Below, in pieces: positions 17,139-28,790 of a stretch of 64,000 nt of DNA. Origin of the DNA: Acidobacteriota bacterium (GTDB lineage Bacteria; Acidobacteriota; Thermoanaerobaculia; Multivoradales; JBCCEF01); assembly GCA_039030395.1 (NCBI GenBank), contig JBCCEF010000001.1:481315-545314 (forward strand), read 5' to 3'. The position numbers and the translations under genes were made by a program. The notes below the pieces were generated by a model. It saw only the letters and a list, made by a program, of their open reading frames with translations. It was not told the DNA's origin and made no database searches. Positions within the stretch are counted from its first letter, which is position 1, and every line of letters begins with the position of its first letter.

Positions 17139-18128
17139 CTAGGGCACCAGCTCCTCCACCGCGGGCGGCGCAGGCAGATCCGCGAGGGTGCGATCGACGG
17201 TCAGTGGGGTGGCATCCAGGGTCGCCAGGTCGGCCAGAGTCTTGCGCTGTCCTTCGGTCAGCGAATCCTCGATTTGGGCCAAGGCTGACAAGACCTGCTT
17301 CTGAGTTCCCGCCGGCAAGTTTGGCTGCGCTCTGAGGAAATTCTGAAGAGCCGGGGCCGCGGCGCTGCCATGCCAGCGAGCCAAGCCCTCTGCCGCCCAC
17401 AGCTCGGCGCGTCCTCCGGCCAGTACCGCAAAGGCCGGTTGCTGGTCCGCCAGCACCTCTTCGAGCAGCCTCCGAGCTCCCTCCGATTCAGGTGCCAGGC
17501 GAATGGCGAGGGCAGTCTCGAGGCGCGGCACGCCATATTCCGCAGCGAGGGTCCGGATGCGCGAATCCGGGTGATTGCGGGCGAGCGCCTCAAGCGCCGA
17601 AAGAGCTCGACGCAAGTCGGCTCGATCAGGAACTTGCCACAGGACTTCCAAGATCTCCGCCGCCGGAATCGGTTGCATTCCGGGCTTTGCAAGGGCGGTG
17701 GTCACCCGCTCGACTCCTGGTCCCCCAAGGCGGAGCAAGGCTTCTACGGCGGCAAGGCGCGGCGCCGCCGGATCGCCGCCGAAAGCGAGTCCGTCGAGAA
17801 CATCGAGGACCGAATCGTTGTCCGCCGTGGCCAAGTAACCGAGGGCAGTAACGGTCATCCGATCGGATCGACCCGCGGCGATCTCATCCAGCAACTCCGG
17901 AACCATCGCTGGACCACCCTGAGCGACCAAGGCGACTCGCTGGCCAAAGGAAGCTTCGTGCTTACCGAGCGACCGTGCCAGCGCAAAGCGATCCACTGAG
18001 GCAGCCTCCTGAGCCGAGGCTACGGGTACGACGAGCAAGAGGACAAAGATGAGCGAAAGGGCCACCACAACAGTGCCGAGAATTGAGCGAGTCATCGGGT
18101 TTTTCCAGTCCATCTTCGTTCTGTTCAT
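17139..18128 (-). CDS. exported HEAT/armadillo-like helical repeat protein
   Basis: A 329-residue protein with an N-terminal membrane segment or signal sequence (about residues 15-38, VVVALSLIFVLLLVVPVASAQ). The rest is alpha-helical, alanine- and leucine-rich, with helix pairs of the HEAT type (for example AAVEALLRLGGPGVERV, LRRALSALEALARNHPDSRIR). No enzymatic motif is seen, so a periplasmic scaffold or binding role is likely. Its start lies 3 nt after the stop of the giant zincin-like gene, suggesting it is co-expressed with that protein. Alternative ATG starts at codons 6 and 12 are possible. Confidence 0.7.
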   Translation of the reverse strand: MNRTKMDWKNPMTRSILGTVVVALSLIFVLLLVVPVASAQEAASVDRFALARSLGKHEASFGQRVALVAQGGPAMVPELLDEIAAGRSDRMTVTALGYLATADNDSVLDVLDGLAFGGDPAAPRLAAVEALLRLGGPGVERVTTALAKPGMQPIPAAEILEVLWQVPDRADLRRALSALEALARNHPDSRIRTLAAEYGVPRLETALAIRLAPESEGARRLLEEVLADQQPAFAVLAGGRAELWAAEGLARWHGSAAAPALQNFLRAQPNLPAGTQKQVLSALAQIEDSLTEGQRKTLADLATLDATPLTVDRTLADLPAPPAVEELVP

Positions 18129-18131
18129 GAT

Positions 18132-21100
18132 CTAGAACCCCCTCGCGGTAGTGCATTGGGCGTTGGTGAATCGTTTGGAGTGCCCCACCGCGTCGTTGGC
18201 ATCGGTTCCGCCCCCTTTCATCAGATTGATCCGGCCCGCCAGGATCAATCGATTGGTATGACTGCCATCGGCCAGCAAGATGTGTCCGGCTTCGTGCGGA
18301 GCGGTGACAAAGCCCGCCGAAGGAACATTCTGAGAGACGATCAAGATGTTGATATCCGTCAGATTGTTCAGCATCGGGAGGTTGCCGGCACGGAAGTTCT
18401 CACCACGGCTACCCGAGCCCGAGCCGTTGTTCAAGAAGTTCACAATGATGTACTCGAAGGTCGCGGAGTTCCCGTCGGAGAAGGTATCGATCAGATGCCG
18501 CTCCTCTCGCGTCGGAATCAAGTTGCCGCCAAACTCGTTCATGCCGTCGGCCAGGTTGACGCCAAAGTCATAACCGTTGTTGCCGTTGGCATCGGTAAAG
18601 GTCTCGGAGCGTTCGCCGTTGTCGTGCAGATTGTCGTTATCTGCATCGACAAAGTCGAAGGTCCCGTTTCCGGCACCGATGTTCGGCGTTGCCGCATTGC
18701 CGTCGTGGTCGAAGCCGGTGTCGTTGAAGGCTTCCGCGGCCGGCGGATCCACGGTCTGAGAATGCACCTGGTCAAACTGGATGCAGCACTGCGCCCAACC
18801 ATCGTTCATGCTTCTCAAGCCATCGGCCACGATGGTGGCACCGCCCACCGCCGCCCCGCCTGGAGTCACTCGCAGACGGTGGAAGCGAACATCGTGTCGC
18901 TTGGTTTCGTCGGTCGGCTTCTTGTCGCAAACGTCGACAATCGATCCGGTAGTTGCCCCGGCTTTGGTGTATGTCGCCATCACCTTGCCGTCGGTGCGAC
19001 CGAACATCGTCACGTCGTCGGCACCGTCGTCGGTGCCGTCAACATCCGGTGCCTGAACAAAGTCATCATCGATGTCGTCGTCGTTGACCACCAGAACGAA
19101 GGCGCCGGAGCGGTAGGTATTTGCGGCGCCGGCGGTGAGAGACAGGTTGTTGACTTGATCCAGCGCCGCTCCGCCGTTGGGATTGATATTGCGCTCGAAG
19201 GACTCCTTGTCGGCGGCAATGGGACCTGCTCCGCCGGCCCGATCGGTCACTTCCACGTAGTAGCGCTCGGCTTCGAGATCTTCAAAGTTGTTGCGCACCG
19301 CAGGGTTGGCGGCGGTTCCTTGGAAGGAAGTTTCCCAGCGACCCACCTGAACGTGGTCCGTGGCAGCACCGGCGCCGGCCCCGCCGGCGGGGCCGAGAAT
19401 CTCGATCCCGAAGACCGTCACCCGCACCGCGTCCTTGGCCACCCAACCGGCCGGTCCCGGGCCGTCCGGATCGACTTCCACCAGAATGCGATCGGGATTG
19501 CCGACCGACGGACGGATGCCTTCCAGCCACAGATCGACCGAGCGATTCGAACTCCCCAAACCGAGATCCGTCGCCTTGTAGACCTCCAGGGTGTGGATGT
19601 AGTTTCCGTTATTGTTGACCCGTTCCTTGCGGCGGGCGGGATTGCCCTTCTTGTTCCAGATGCGCAGGTTGCCCGGCGCCGGAGCGAGGTTGGCCGGATT
19701 CGGCGCCGCCGGCATCGCCGCCGGATCCGAGGCACTATAGGTGAACCGCAGGGTGGCAACGGTCAAGTCCACCGGTGCCGGAATCTCCAGCACCATTTTC
19801 ACGTCGTCATTCTCCTGCGGGTTGACATCGTCCAGAGACATGATGGTGTCGCGGTTCCAACCGTCGGCCCAATCGATCACCCGATCGTTGTCGTCGTCGT
19901 CACCGTTGACCGGCACAAAGCGACCGTCCTGATTGTTTTGGTCTTCGATGTTGTCTTCGGCGTCGGTGCGATGAGGCCCGTAGTCCGCCGTGGTTCGATT
20001 GTTGTCGCTGTCCACGTCGAGATCGACCTTGATCACCGTCGCCTTCACCGTGTCTTGGAGAACCTCGGTGAAGGCGTAGCCGTCCTTCTCGTAGGTGCAC
20101 TCATAGGTGAGGGTCATCGCTACGTCACCCAGGGCGGCGCTCACCTGCACGCCTTCCACCGCCACATTCTTGGGATTCGGCACCAGCGGCGCAGGAAAAG
20201 TGACCCCGGACGGAATGATCGCCGGCGGGTTCGCGTCCATGTCGTAGACCTGGACCTGCGCCGGATAGGTGAGCGTCCACTGGTCCGGCGGGGTGTTGGG
20301 CGACAACTCCATCACCATCCACACCGGATCGTCTTCCGGCGGGTTGCGCAGAATCGGCTCGACGGTCAAGTCCTTCAGGTTGTCGCCGTTGTCGTCGTCA
20401 TCATTCAAAGCGATGTACTTGCCCGGCGAGTTCTCTTCAATGGAGTCTTCGAAGGCGGAGCGATCCGGCAACCCCACACCATTGTTGTTGTCGCTGTCGA
20501 TATCCAGATCGACGGCGCAGCGGCTGCAGGGCACCTCCCGGGTCGGCCAGTGGTTTCCCGCATAGAGTTCGCCGGCCGGATCGAAAGATCCCCCATAGCC
20601 GAAGAAGAAAATGTCCTGGACATCGTCTTCATCGTGCTCGTAGGGGGCACCGATCGGTGGCAGGCCGGTGATGGTGCCGGCGGTGACATGCACCGACTCC
20701 ATCCCGGTGTGGAAGGTCATTCCAAGTTCCGGCAGCTCGAGGTCGAAGAAGATGTCGAAGGACGCCTCGCCGGCAATGAGGTTGCCGTCCGCGTCCACCT
20801 CGTGCACCAAAATCTGTCCTCGCGACAATCGGTCCTGGCGCTCGCGCAGAATGACCGTTCCCAGACCGTCGATCTGCCCTCCCAACTCCAGACGCGCCAT
20901 CTCCGTATGGATGATCTGCCCGGCCTCGTAGGGAGCCGGGTCCAAGAAAACTTCCGCCGGCTGTAGGCCGTCGGAGGTCAGATCGACTTGAACCGGTACG
21001 AAGTCCGAAGGTTCCACCGGATCCAGGGCGCCGGCCCAAGGGCCGCGCAGGGCTTGGAGTAATACCGGGCTGATGGCGACGGTGGTCTGGCCCGTAGACT

Positions 21101-22664
21101 CAAACCAGTCCTCGTCCGGCGTGTCCGGCGGATAGGGCGGCTCCGGAGTCGTGGGAATGTGTTCCGAATGGCACAACCAGCCCACCTGCTGGCGCTCCTC
21201 TCCGTCGTCCTCTGAACCCTTCGAGTACAACGGTACGGGCTGGCCGGTGGTGGGCTGGTAGGCGGTGCCGTAAGGCGGTAGGTCGGTGATGAAGCCGCTA
21301 CTCATGGAGATCGACTCGTCCCCCGTGTCGAAGGTGAATCCCAGATCCGGAAGAGCCACCTCGACGAACATCTCGAAGGTGCTGGATCCTGCAACGAACT
21401 GCCCGTTCTTCACCCCCTCCACCTCGATCCAGCCGGTGGACGGGCGATCCGGCCTGAGGCTTGCCATCACATGTCCAAAGGACGAATCGAAAGCACCGAG
21501 CTCGAGCTGCTTCATTTCCGTGGACACCACATCGCCCACCTTGTAAGGCGGCGCCGGCCGCTCGACGATGGCCGGAGGCAGGCCATCGGCGGCCAACTTC
21601 AAGATGACGCCGGAGGAGCAGCTCGGATCATTCGGGTCGAGGGTGACCTCGATCGTAGCCGTGGACAGGAACCCCTCTTCCACAGCGACCGGCTCTCGCG
21701 GCGGCACATACTCCTTGTCGTCGGCCCACAGACGGTAAGGAGCCTCACGATGATCGAGCTTGAAGGCAAAGGTGCTTCCTCGGCCGGTGCTCGGGTAAGC
21801 CGGAGAGCCGGAGACCTTCCATCCGACCGAGTCTTCGTGGCCGGTAGGGGTGGTCTTGGCATAGAAGATTTTCTTGTCGCTGGTGTCGTTCGCGGGATCC
21901 CCTTTGATCGCCACGGAGTAGCGCTCGATGATCCCCTGCCGGGCCTTCCCCGAAGGACCCACCTGGACCTTGACCGCGCCCGGGCGCGGATTCCGCAGTT
22001 CGAGTACTGGCCCCAACTCCAGCCGGGCTTTGCCATCGACCACCCATTCGATCAGAGGGTCGAACGCCGCCGGCTCGGCGCTCGCAACGAGGCGAACCGG
22101 TGTCGACGTCGAAGCCAACCAACGCTCGGTGGAGACCGGTCGTAGGGATCGACCTTCGCTCCGCGCTGCCTCCGCCCTCAGAGGACGGACTTGGACGCTG
22201 CGCGGCGCCACATCGAGAACCTGGAGCTCGGTTCCGTCTTCGAGTACCTGGCCGTTCGGCAGCTCGTAGCCCACCACCACTCGATAGGTACCGACTTCCT
22301 CGAAGGCCACTTCGGCCATCGACCAGCGGCTGTCTCGATACACCTCCCTGGCACCCTGCCAGGCAATCGACACGCTCGGATGGGCGGCGCGCAGAAAACG
22401 CAGCGTCGAGCCGCGCGGTACGCCGGTGACCTTGGGCGCTAGGTGCCAGGCGGTGGTCAAACCGGGGATCGGTCCGAGAAGCAGCGCGTCGCGCGGCAGC
22501 GAAGCGGCGACCGTCGCAATCTCGCGCGCCGAATCGGAAGGCGTCCCCGGGGGGGTTCCCCCCGTCCCGTCGCCGTCCGGCGGCGCCGCGGCGCCCATCG
22601 AAACGATTCCAGCGGCCAGCAGGGCGGCCGCCAGCACGGCCGTGAAGAGCTTCAGTCTCGACAT
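18132..22664 (-). CDS. giant secreted zincin-like metalloprotease-domain protein
   Basis: A 1510-residue exported protein; the start MSRLKLF is supported by a GGAGGAGGTG site. After the signal peptide come beta-rich domains. Two copies of a segment of the type SFDIFFDLELPELGMTF..GTITGLPP lie near 430-500 and 580-660. Two Asp-rich, calcium-binding-like stretches follow (DLDIDSDNNNG and DLDVDSDNN), then an ADNDNLHDNGERSETFTDANGNNGYD segment. The C-terminal end carries HEAGH at about 1457-1461 with another His at 1469 and a downstream INLMKGG resembling a Met-turn. This suggests a metzincin-like zinc peptidase, but the third His is 8 rather than 6 residues after the second. The HEAT-like gene follows immediately. 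Confidence 0.75.
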   Translation of the reverse strand: MSRLKLFTAVLAAALLAAGIVSMGAAAPPDGDGTGGTPPGTPSDSAREIATVAASLPRDALLLGPIPGLTTAWHLAPKVTGVPRGSTLRFLRAAHPSVSIAWQGAREVYRDSRWSMAEVAFEEVGTYRVVVGYELPNGQVLEDGTELQVLDVAPRSVQVRPLRAEAARSEGRSLRPVSTERWLASTSTPVRLVASAEPAAFDPLIEWVVDGKARLELGPVLELRNPRPGAVKVQVGPSGKARQGIIERYSVAIKGDPANDTSDKKIFYAKTTPTGHEDSVGWKVSGSPAYPSTGRGSTFAFKLDHREAPYRLWADDKEYVPPREPVAVEEGFLSTATIEVTLDPNDPSCSSGVILKLAADGLPPAIVERPAPPYKVGDVVSTEMKQLELGAFDSSFGHVMASLRPDRPSTGWIEVEGVKNGQFVAGSSTFEMFVEVALPDLGFTFDTGDESISMSSGFITDLPPYGTAYQPTTGQPVPLYSKGSEDDGEERQQVGWLCHSEHIPTTPEPPYPPDTPDEDWFESTGQTTVAISPVLLQALRGPWAGALDPVEPSDFVPVQVDLTSDGLQPAEVFLDPAPYEAGQIIHTEMARLELGGQIDGLGTVILRERQDRLSRGQILVHEVDADGNLIAGEASFDIFFDLELPELGMTFHTGMESVHVTAGTITGLPPIGAPYEHDEDDVQDIFFFGYGGSFDPAGELYAGNHWPTREVPCSRCAVDLDIDSDNNNGVGLPDRSAFEDSIEENSPGKYIALNDDDDNGDNLKDLTVEPILRNPPEDDPVWMVMELSPNTPPDQWTLTYPAQVQVYDMDANPPAIIPSGVTFPAPLVPNPKNVAVEGVQVSAALGDVAMTLTYECTYEKDGYAFTEVLQDTVKATVIKVDLDVDSDNNRTTADYGPHRTDAEDNIEDQNNQDGRFVPVNGDDDDNDRVIDWADGWNRDTIMSLDDVNPQENDDVKMVLEIPAPVDLTVATLRFTYSASDPAAMPAAPNPANLAPAPGNLRIWNKKGNPARRKERVNNNGNYIHTLEVYKATDLGLGSSNRSVDLWLEGIRPSVGNPDRILVEVDPDGPGPAGWVAKDAVRVTVFGIEILGPAGGAGAGAATDHVQVGRWETSFQGTAANPAVRNNFEDLEAERYYVEVTDRAGGAGPIAADKESFERNINPNGGAALDQVNNLSLTAGAANTYRSGAFVLVVNDDDIDDDFVQAPDVDGTDDGADDVTMFGRTDGKVMATYTKAGATTGSIVDVCDKKPTDETKRHDVRFHRLRVTPGGAAVGGATIVADGLRSMNDGWAQCCIQFDQVHSQTVDPPAAEAFNDTGFDHDGNAATPNIGAGNGTFDFVDADNDNLHDNGERSETFTDANGNNGYDFGVNLADGMNEFGGNLIPTREERHLIDTFSDGNSATFEYIIVNFLNNGSGSGSRGENFRAGNLPMLNNLTDINILIVSQNVPSAGFVTAPHEAGHILLADGSHTNRLILAGRINLMKGGGTDANDAVGHSKRFTNAQCTTARGF

Positions 22665-22856
22665 GGGCGCACCTCCTCCAGCGATCTCGGCACAAAAATC
22701 CATCCAATACGCCGAGATATACAAATTTCTTGATTTTCCTATAGATGCAGTGCGCCGAATATGAGAAACGTGACACGGCCTCGGCCCGTGGGTGCGCGAA
22801 CCGGCGGTTCGCCGCCGCGTATACTCGCCTCCTCAAACTGTCCAGGAGGCCCTCCC

Positions 22857-24560
<1,704 letters not shown>

Positions 24561-24567
24561 GAGCCCG

Positions 24568-25094
24568 TCACTCCGGATCCAGGCCGCAGACGGTGTACCA
24601 GGGGCTGGCCGCGAAGCTGAAGCTGTAGCGGCCGGCGGCGGTGAGCAGCGGCATCACCCACGACGGCGCCGGCCGGTAGGGACCGGCGCCGTGGAAGGGT
24701 CCCAGCGCCCGAACCCGAGTGCCCCTAGATCGTTCGCCGGCATGCGCTGGGTAGCGAGTGGGAAGAAGGCCGAGTTGGAGACGTTGAGGGCCTGGTTGCC
24801 GTCCTCGTCGTAGGCGTGGACGTCCTGCTCGCGCAGCGGATACCACGAGGGAGGACCGCCGCAACCGAGCGGACCGGTTCCGCCCTCCGGCGCCGCCTTC
24901 GTATCGCGCCAGACGATCAGGTCGGTGCCGCCGCTGAACGGCCCACCGAACTGCACCAGCGGTGAGGCCAGATCGAAATACCCGGTCGCGTTCGGCGCTG
25001 CCGAGCAGACCGGCGGCAACGACCACGGTGGCGTGCCCCCGCCTTGGGTTTTCTTCAAGATCAGACTTCTGAGTTGATACATCCTCCGAGGCAC
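24568..25094 (-). pseudogene. frameshifted fragment of a hypothetical protein
   Basis: Two minus-strand reading frames appear to be halves of one protein. The first (25094 down to about 24700) encodes TPPWSLPPVCSAAPNATGYF and continues to MPANDLGALG. The second (down to 24568) encodes GPFHGAGPYRPAPSW, then PLLTAAGRYSFSFAASPWY and ends CGLDPE. The switch lies near 24700-24725. Neither half alone has a good start with a ribosome site and a natural end. It could be a decayed gene or a sequencing indel; the family is not recognised. Confidence 0.5.
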
Positions 25095-25187
25095 TTGGCG
25101 TTTGGATTCTTCCGAGGGAGGCGGGTTCGGGCCGGTTGGTGGCCCCTCCCAGCCCGGACTCGTCTTCCTCCGGAGGTTTCAGCCACC

Positions 25188-28100
25188 TCAGCGGTTGGTA
25201 AAGAACCCCGCCTCCCGCTGCCAGTAAAAGGGTTCTACCGGCTTCGACTCCGGGTGGAGCTGCTCCAGGCTGCGGCCGTCGTACAGCCGACCATTCAAGA
25301 TCACGTGCTCGACCTCGCTGCTGTTGCGCAGGTCTTCGAGCGGGTTGGCGGAGAGCACCACCACGTCCGCCAGCTTGTCCACTTCGAGGGATCCCACGTC
25401 GCTATCGAGCCCCAGGTACTGGGCGCCGGTCAAGGTGGCGGAACGCAGCGCTTCGTGTGGCGTCATGCCGCCCTGCTCCAGCATCCACAGTTCCCAGTGG
25501 GCCGCCAGCCCCTCGCGCTGGCCGTGGGCGCCGACGGTCACCCCCACCCCGTCGGCGGCGAGTTCGGCCGCCACCCGGGCGTTGTGGAAGTGGCCCCACT
25601 CCTCGTCCGGCGCCAGAGTGCGGCGCCGCGAGCGGGCATCGATCATCGATCGGGGCACGAAGGCGAGCAGCCGTTCGTCCTCCCACACGTTGGTCTTGGC
25701 GTACCAGTACTCCTCTCCCCACAGGCCGCCGTAGCCCACCACCAGGGTGGGGGTATAGAACACGTCGGTGGCAGCCCATAGCTGGCGCACATCGTCGTAG
25801 ATCGCGGCCACCGGTATGGAGTGCTCGATGCCGGTGTGACCGTCCACCACCATGGTCATGTTGTGCTGGAAGAGGGAGCCGCCTTCGGGCATCACCATCA
25901 GTTCCAGCTCGCGGGCGGCGGCCATCACCTGTTGACGCTGATCGCGCCGCGGCTGGTTGTAGCTCTTGACGCTGATCGCCCCCACCTCTTTCAATCGCTT
26001 CAGGTGGAAACGGGCGTCGTCCAGGCTGTCGATCTCCGCCTTGAAGTCGCCCTTGGCGCCATACAGGATGGTGCCCGTCGAGAAGATGCGCGGCGCCGTG
26101 ATCCGGCCGGCGCGGGCCAGCTCGCCGGCGGCGAAGACGGTGGCGGTGTCGTTCGACGGGTCGTGGAGGGTGGTCACGCCGTAGGTCAGGGTGGCGTAGT
26201 TGAACCAGTTCTGCTCCGGCAGCAGGCCGTTCTGCCCCATCGAGCCGTGCCAGTGGACGTCGACCAGGCCGGGGATCAGGGTCTTACCGGAAACGTCCAC
26301 GGTGTGGGCGCCGGCCGGCACGTCGACTTCCCCGCGGGCACCGACGGCGGCGATGCGGTGGCCCTCGATCACCACCACCCCGTCCTCGATCACTTCGTCG
26401 CCCTTCATCGTGATCACCCGGCCGCCGACCAGCGCCATGGTGCCTTCGGGCCGATCGCTCTCCACCTCGAAGCCGATGGCGACGCGCTCGCTGGGCACCT
26501 TGTTGTCGTCTTCTTCCGGGTCCGCCCTCTCGGAATCAGCGACTTCGCTCTCCGCCAGGAAGTCGAAGGCATCCGCTAGCGCGACGGTGAACAGATTCGC
26601 CCCGAGGGCCCAGTGCAGGCGGTCGGAGCCGCCGGACCAATGGAGGTACTCGCCGGCCTCGTCGGACACCTCCTTCAGCGGCAGCGCCTTGGCCTTGGGA
26701 CCGATCTCGAAGCTCTTGCCGGTCGCCGTGAAGGGCATCACGAACACCTTGAAGCGCTCCCGGAAGGCCAGCCAGCGGCCATCCGGCGACAAGCGCATCT
26801 CGGTGGCCGCCTGGCTGGACAGGTGCTCTCGCTCTTCGCGATCGTCGAAGTCGATGGACGCCAGGATGCGGGTGTCGTTCTCACCGAAGCGCATCACGAA
26901 GACGCGGTCGGACGCCGCGCCGAAGTGCGGGTCGAAGCCCTGGCGGGTGATCCGCTCGCTCTGGCCGCCGGCAGCCGGCACGCGGTAGATCCCCGGCTCC
27001 GCCGACCAGGTGGGGGTGCGCAGCCAGCCGCCGGTGGCCTTGCGGTACACCACCGTTTCACCGTCCGGCGAGAACACCGGCTCCACGTAGTGTCCCGGCT
27101 GGGCGGTGATCACCCGGCCCTCGCCGCCGCCGGCAGGAGCGATGCGGACGGTGCCCAGCTCGGCGTCGTCCCAGGTGGTGTAGACGATCGAGCGGCCGTC
27201 CCGCGAGAAGGAGGGATAGAACTCGCCGTGCTCCTGCTGGCGGGTCAGCCGGCGCGGGGTGCCCGCGGGGAGATCGCGCACCCACAGATGACCCAAAGCC
27301 TGGTACACCACCCGGTCGCCGGCGGGTGACACCTGGACCCAGCGCAGCATGCGCACCGGGAAGCGCTGCGGGTGCACCTCCACCGGGACCCGCACCGCCG
27401 GGGCGACGGCGCGGCTGTCCTGCACCCGGAAGGGAATCGTCTGCGCCTCGCCGGTGACCGCATCGACGCGCCGGATCTCGCCGCCGGCCCACACCACCAG
27501 GGAGCCCGAGTCCGGGGTCCAGGCGAAGGTCGGGTACACCCCGTGGACCGCCCAGGTCTCCTGCATGTCGCGGTCGAGCTGACGGTACAGCGGGCGCTCC
27601 TCGCCGGAGGTCAGGTCCTTTAGGAACAACACGCTCTCGGTGCGCTCGCGGCGAACGAAGGCGAGGGTCTTGCCGTCCGGCGAAGGCGTCGGCCGCACCG
27701 CACCACCGGGACCGCTGACGAAGTCTTCGATCCGACCGTCTTCGCGGTCCAGCCGGCGGATCTCGTAGATCTGCGTGTTGGGGTCCTTGTTGTACTGGAA
27801 GCGCGAGCCCGGCGTCGTGTCCTGACTGAAGTACACCCAGCGCCCGTCCGGCGACACGGCCGGCTCACCCAGATCCTTCTGCTCATTGGGCTTCTCCACC
27901 ATCTGCACGCCATCGCCACCGCTCTCGTGGTAGATCCACAGCTCGCCGGCGCCGAGGGAACGGCGCGACGTGAAGTGCTTGCGGGCGATCAGGAAGTCGC
28001 CGTCCGGCGTCCAGGCGGGCGAGTTGAGGAGACGAAAGCTCTCTTTCGTCACCGCCCGGGCGCCGGAGCCGTCGCGGCCGATCACCCACACATTGTCGCC

Positions 28101-28547
28101 GCCGCCCTGATCGCTAGTGAAGGCGACGCGCTCACCATCGGGGCTGAACCGCGGCTGCATGTCCCAGGCGAGGCCGGAGGTGAGATTTTTCGCCTCTCCG
28201 CCCTCGATCGGCAGCAAGTACAGATCGCCGAGCAGGTCGAACACAATCTCCGTGCCGTCCGGCGACACATCGAGGCTCATCCAGGTGCCGGAAGTCACAT
28301 CGAGGGCGACCTCCGTCAGCGAACCGAAGGCCTCCGGCGGAGAATTCACCTGCCATTCGGAATCTTTGTCCATTCCCTCGTCCGCGGTCTCCTCCGACGG
28401 ACTTCCGACAGGAGCCGTCGCGTCCTCGACGGACCGGACGTGGCTGTGATGGCCCTGGTGGTTTCCATGGGTCGCCAACAGCGGTAGAGAAGCCAGCGAG
28501 AAAGCGAAGACCAGTACCACCCGAACGAAAATCAGCGCGTGTCGCAT
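25188..28547 (-). CDS. exported PD40/TolB-propeller amidohydrolase
   Basis: A 1119-residue protein with a signal peptide (FVRVVLVFAFSLASLPLLAT). Residues about 80-690 are a TolB-like beta-propeller with many SPDG repeats (LDVSPDGTEIVF, FSPDGERVAFTSD, LSPDGRWLAF). The C-terminal third is an amidohydrolase: GKTLIPGLVDVHWHG gives the HxH metal pair, followed by HTGIEHSIP, GVGVTVGAHGQ and the closing LGLDSDVGSLEVDKLADVVVL. Proteins of this design are common exported putative dipeptidases or hydrolases; the substrate is unknown. The chosen ATG is preferred over a TTG 15 codons upstream. No partner gene shares its strand closely. Confidence 0.9.
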   Translation of the reverse strand: MRHALIFVRVVLVFAFSLASLPLLATHGNHQGHHSHVRSVEDATAPVGSPSEETADEGMDKDSEWQVNSPPEAFGSLTEVALDVTSGTWMSLDVSPDGTEIVFDLLGDLYLLPIEGGEAKNLTSGLAWDMQPRFSPDGERVAFTSDQGGGDNVWVIGRDGSGARAVTKESFRLLNSPAWTPDGDFLIARKHFTSRRSLGAGELWIYHESGGDGVQMVEKPNEQKDLGEPAVSPDGRWVYFSQDTTPGSRFQYNKDPNTQIYEIRRLDREDGRIEDFVSGPGGAVRPTPSPDGKTLAFVRRERTESVLFLKDLTSGEERPLYRQLDRDMQETWAVHGVYPTFAWTPDSGSLVVWAGGEIRRVDAVTGEAQTIPFRVQDSRAVAPAVRVPVEVHPQRFPVRMLRWVQVSPAGDRVVYQALGHLWVRDLPAGTPRRLTRQQEHGEFYPSFSRDGRSIVYTTWDDAELGTVRIAPAGGGEGRVITAQPGHYVEPVFSPDGETVVYRKATGGWLRTPTWSAEPGIYRVPAAGGQSERITRQGFDPHFGAASDRVFVMRFGENDTRILASIDFDDREEREHLSSQAATEMRLSPDGRWLAFRERFKVFVMPFTATGKSFEIGPKAKALPLKEVSDEAGEYLHWSGGSDRLHWALGANLFTVALADAFDFLAESEVADSERADPEEDDNKVPSERVAIGFEVESDRPEGTMALVGGRVITMKGDEVIEDGVVVIEGHRIAAVGARGEVDVPAGAHTVDVSGKTLIPGLVDVHWHGSMGQNGLLPEQNWFNYATLTYGVTTLHDPSNDTATVFAAGELARAGRITAPRIFSTGTILYGAKGDFKAEIDSLDDARFHLKRLKEVGAISVKSYNQPRRDQRQQVMAAARELELMVMPEGGSLFQHNMTMVVDGHTGIEHSIPVAAIYDDVRQLWAATDVFYTPTLVVGYGGLWGEEYWYAKTNVWEDERLLAFVPRSMIDARSRRRTLAPDEEWGHFHNARVAAELAADGVGVTVGAHGQREGLAAHWELWMLEQGGMTPHEALRSATLTGAQYLGLDSDVGSLEVDKLADVVVLSANPLEDLRNSSEVEHVILNGRLYDGRSLEQLHPESKPVEPFYWQREAGFFTNR

Positions 28548-28790
28548 CGTGATCGATCCCAAAGTGGAGTGAAAAGAAAACCGAGTCGCCAAACTATACC
28601 GGTCCCCGCCGCCGGCCCATCCAGCGGGCTTGCTGGACGATGGAACCCGTCGAATCGGTGCCTGGCGCCTCGACCAGGGGCCGAAATTTCCGGCCCGCCT
28701 GTTAACCCTTTCCCCTCCTCCCGGTAATAGCCAACGAACACCGAGCGCCGAGGCCTTCCATCGGCGCCTGACTTCGAGAGGAAAGACTTC

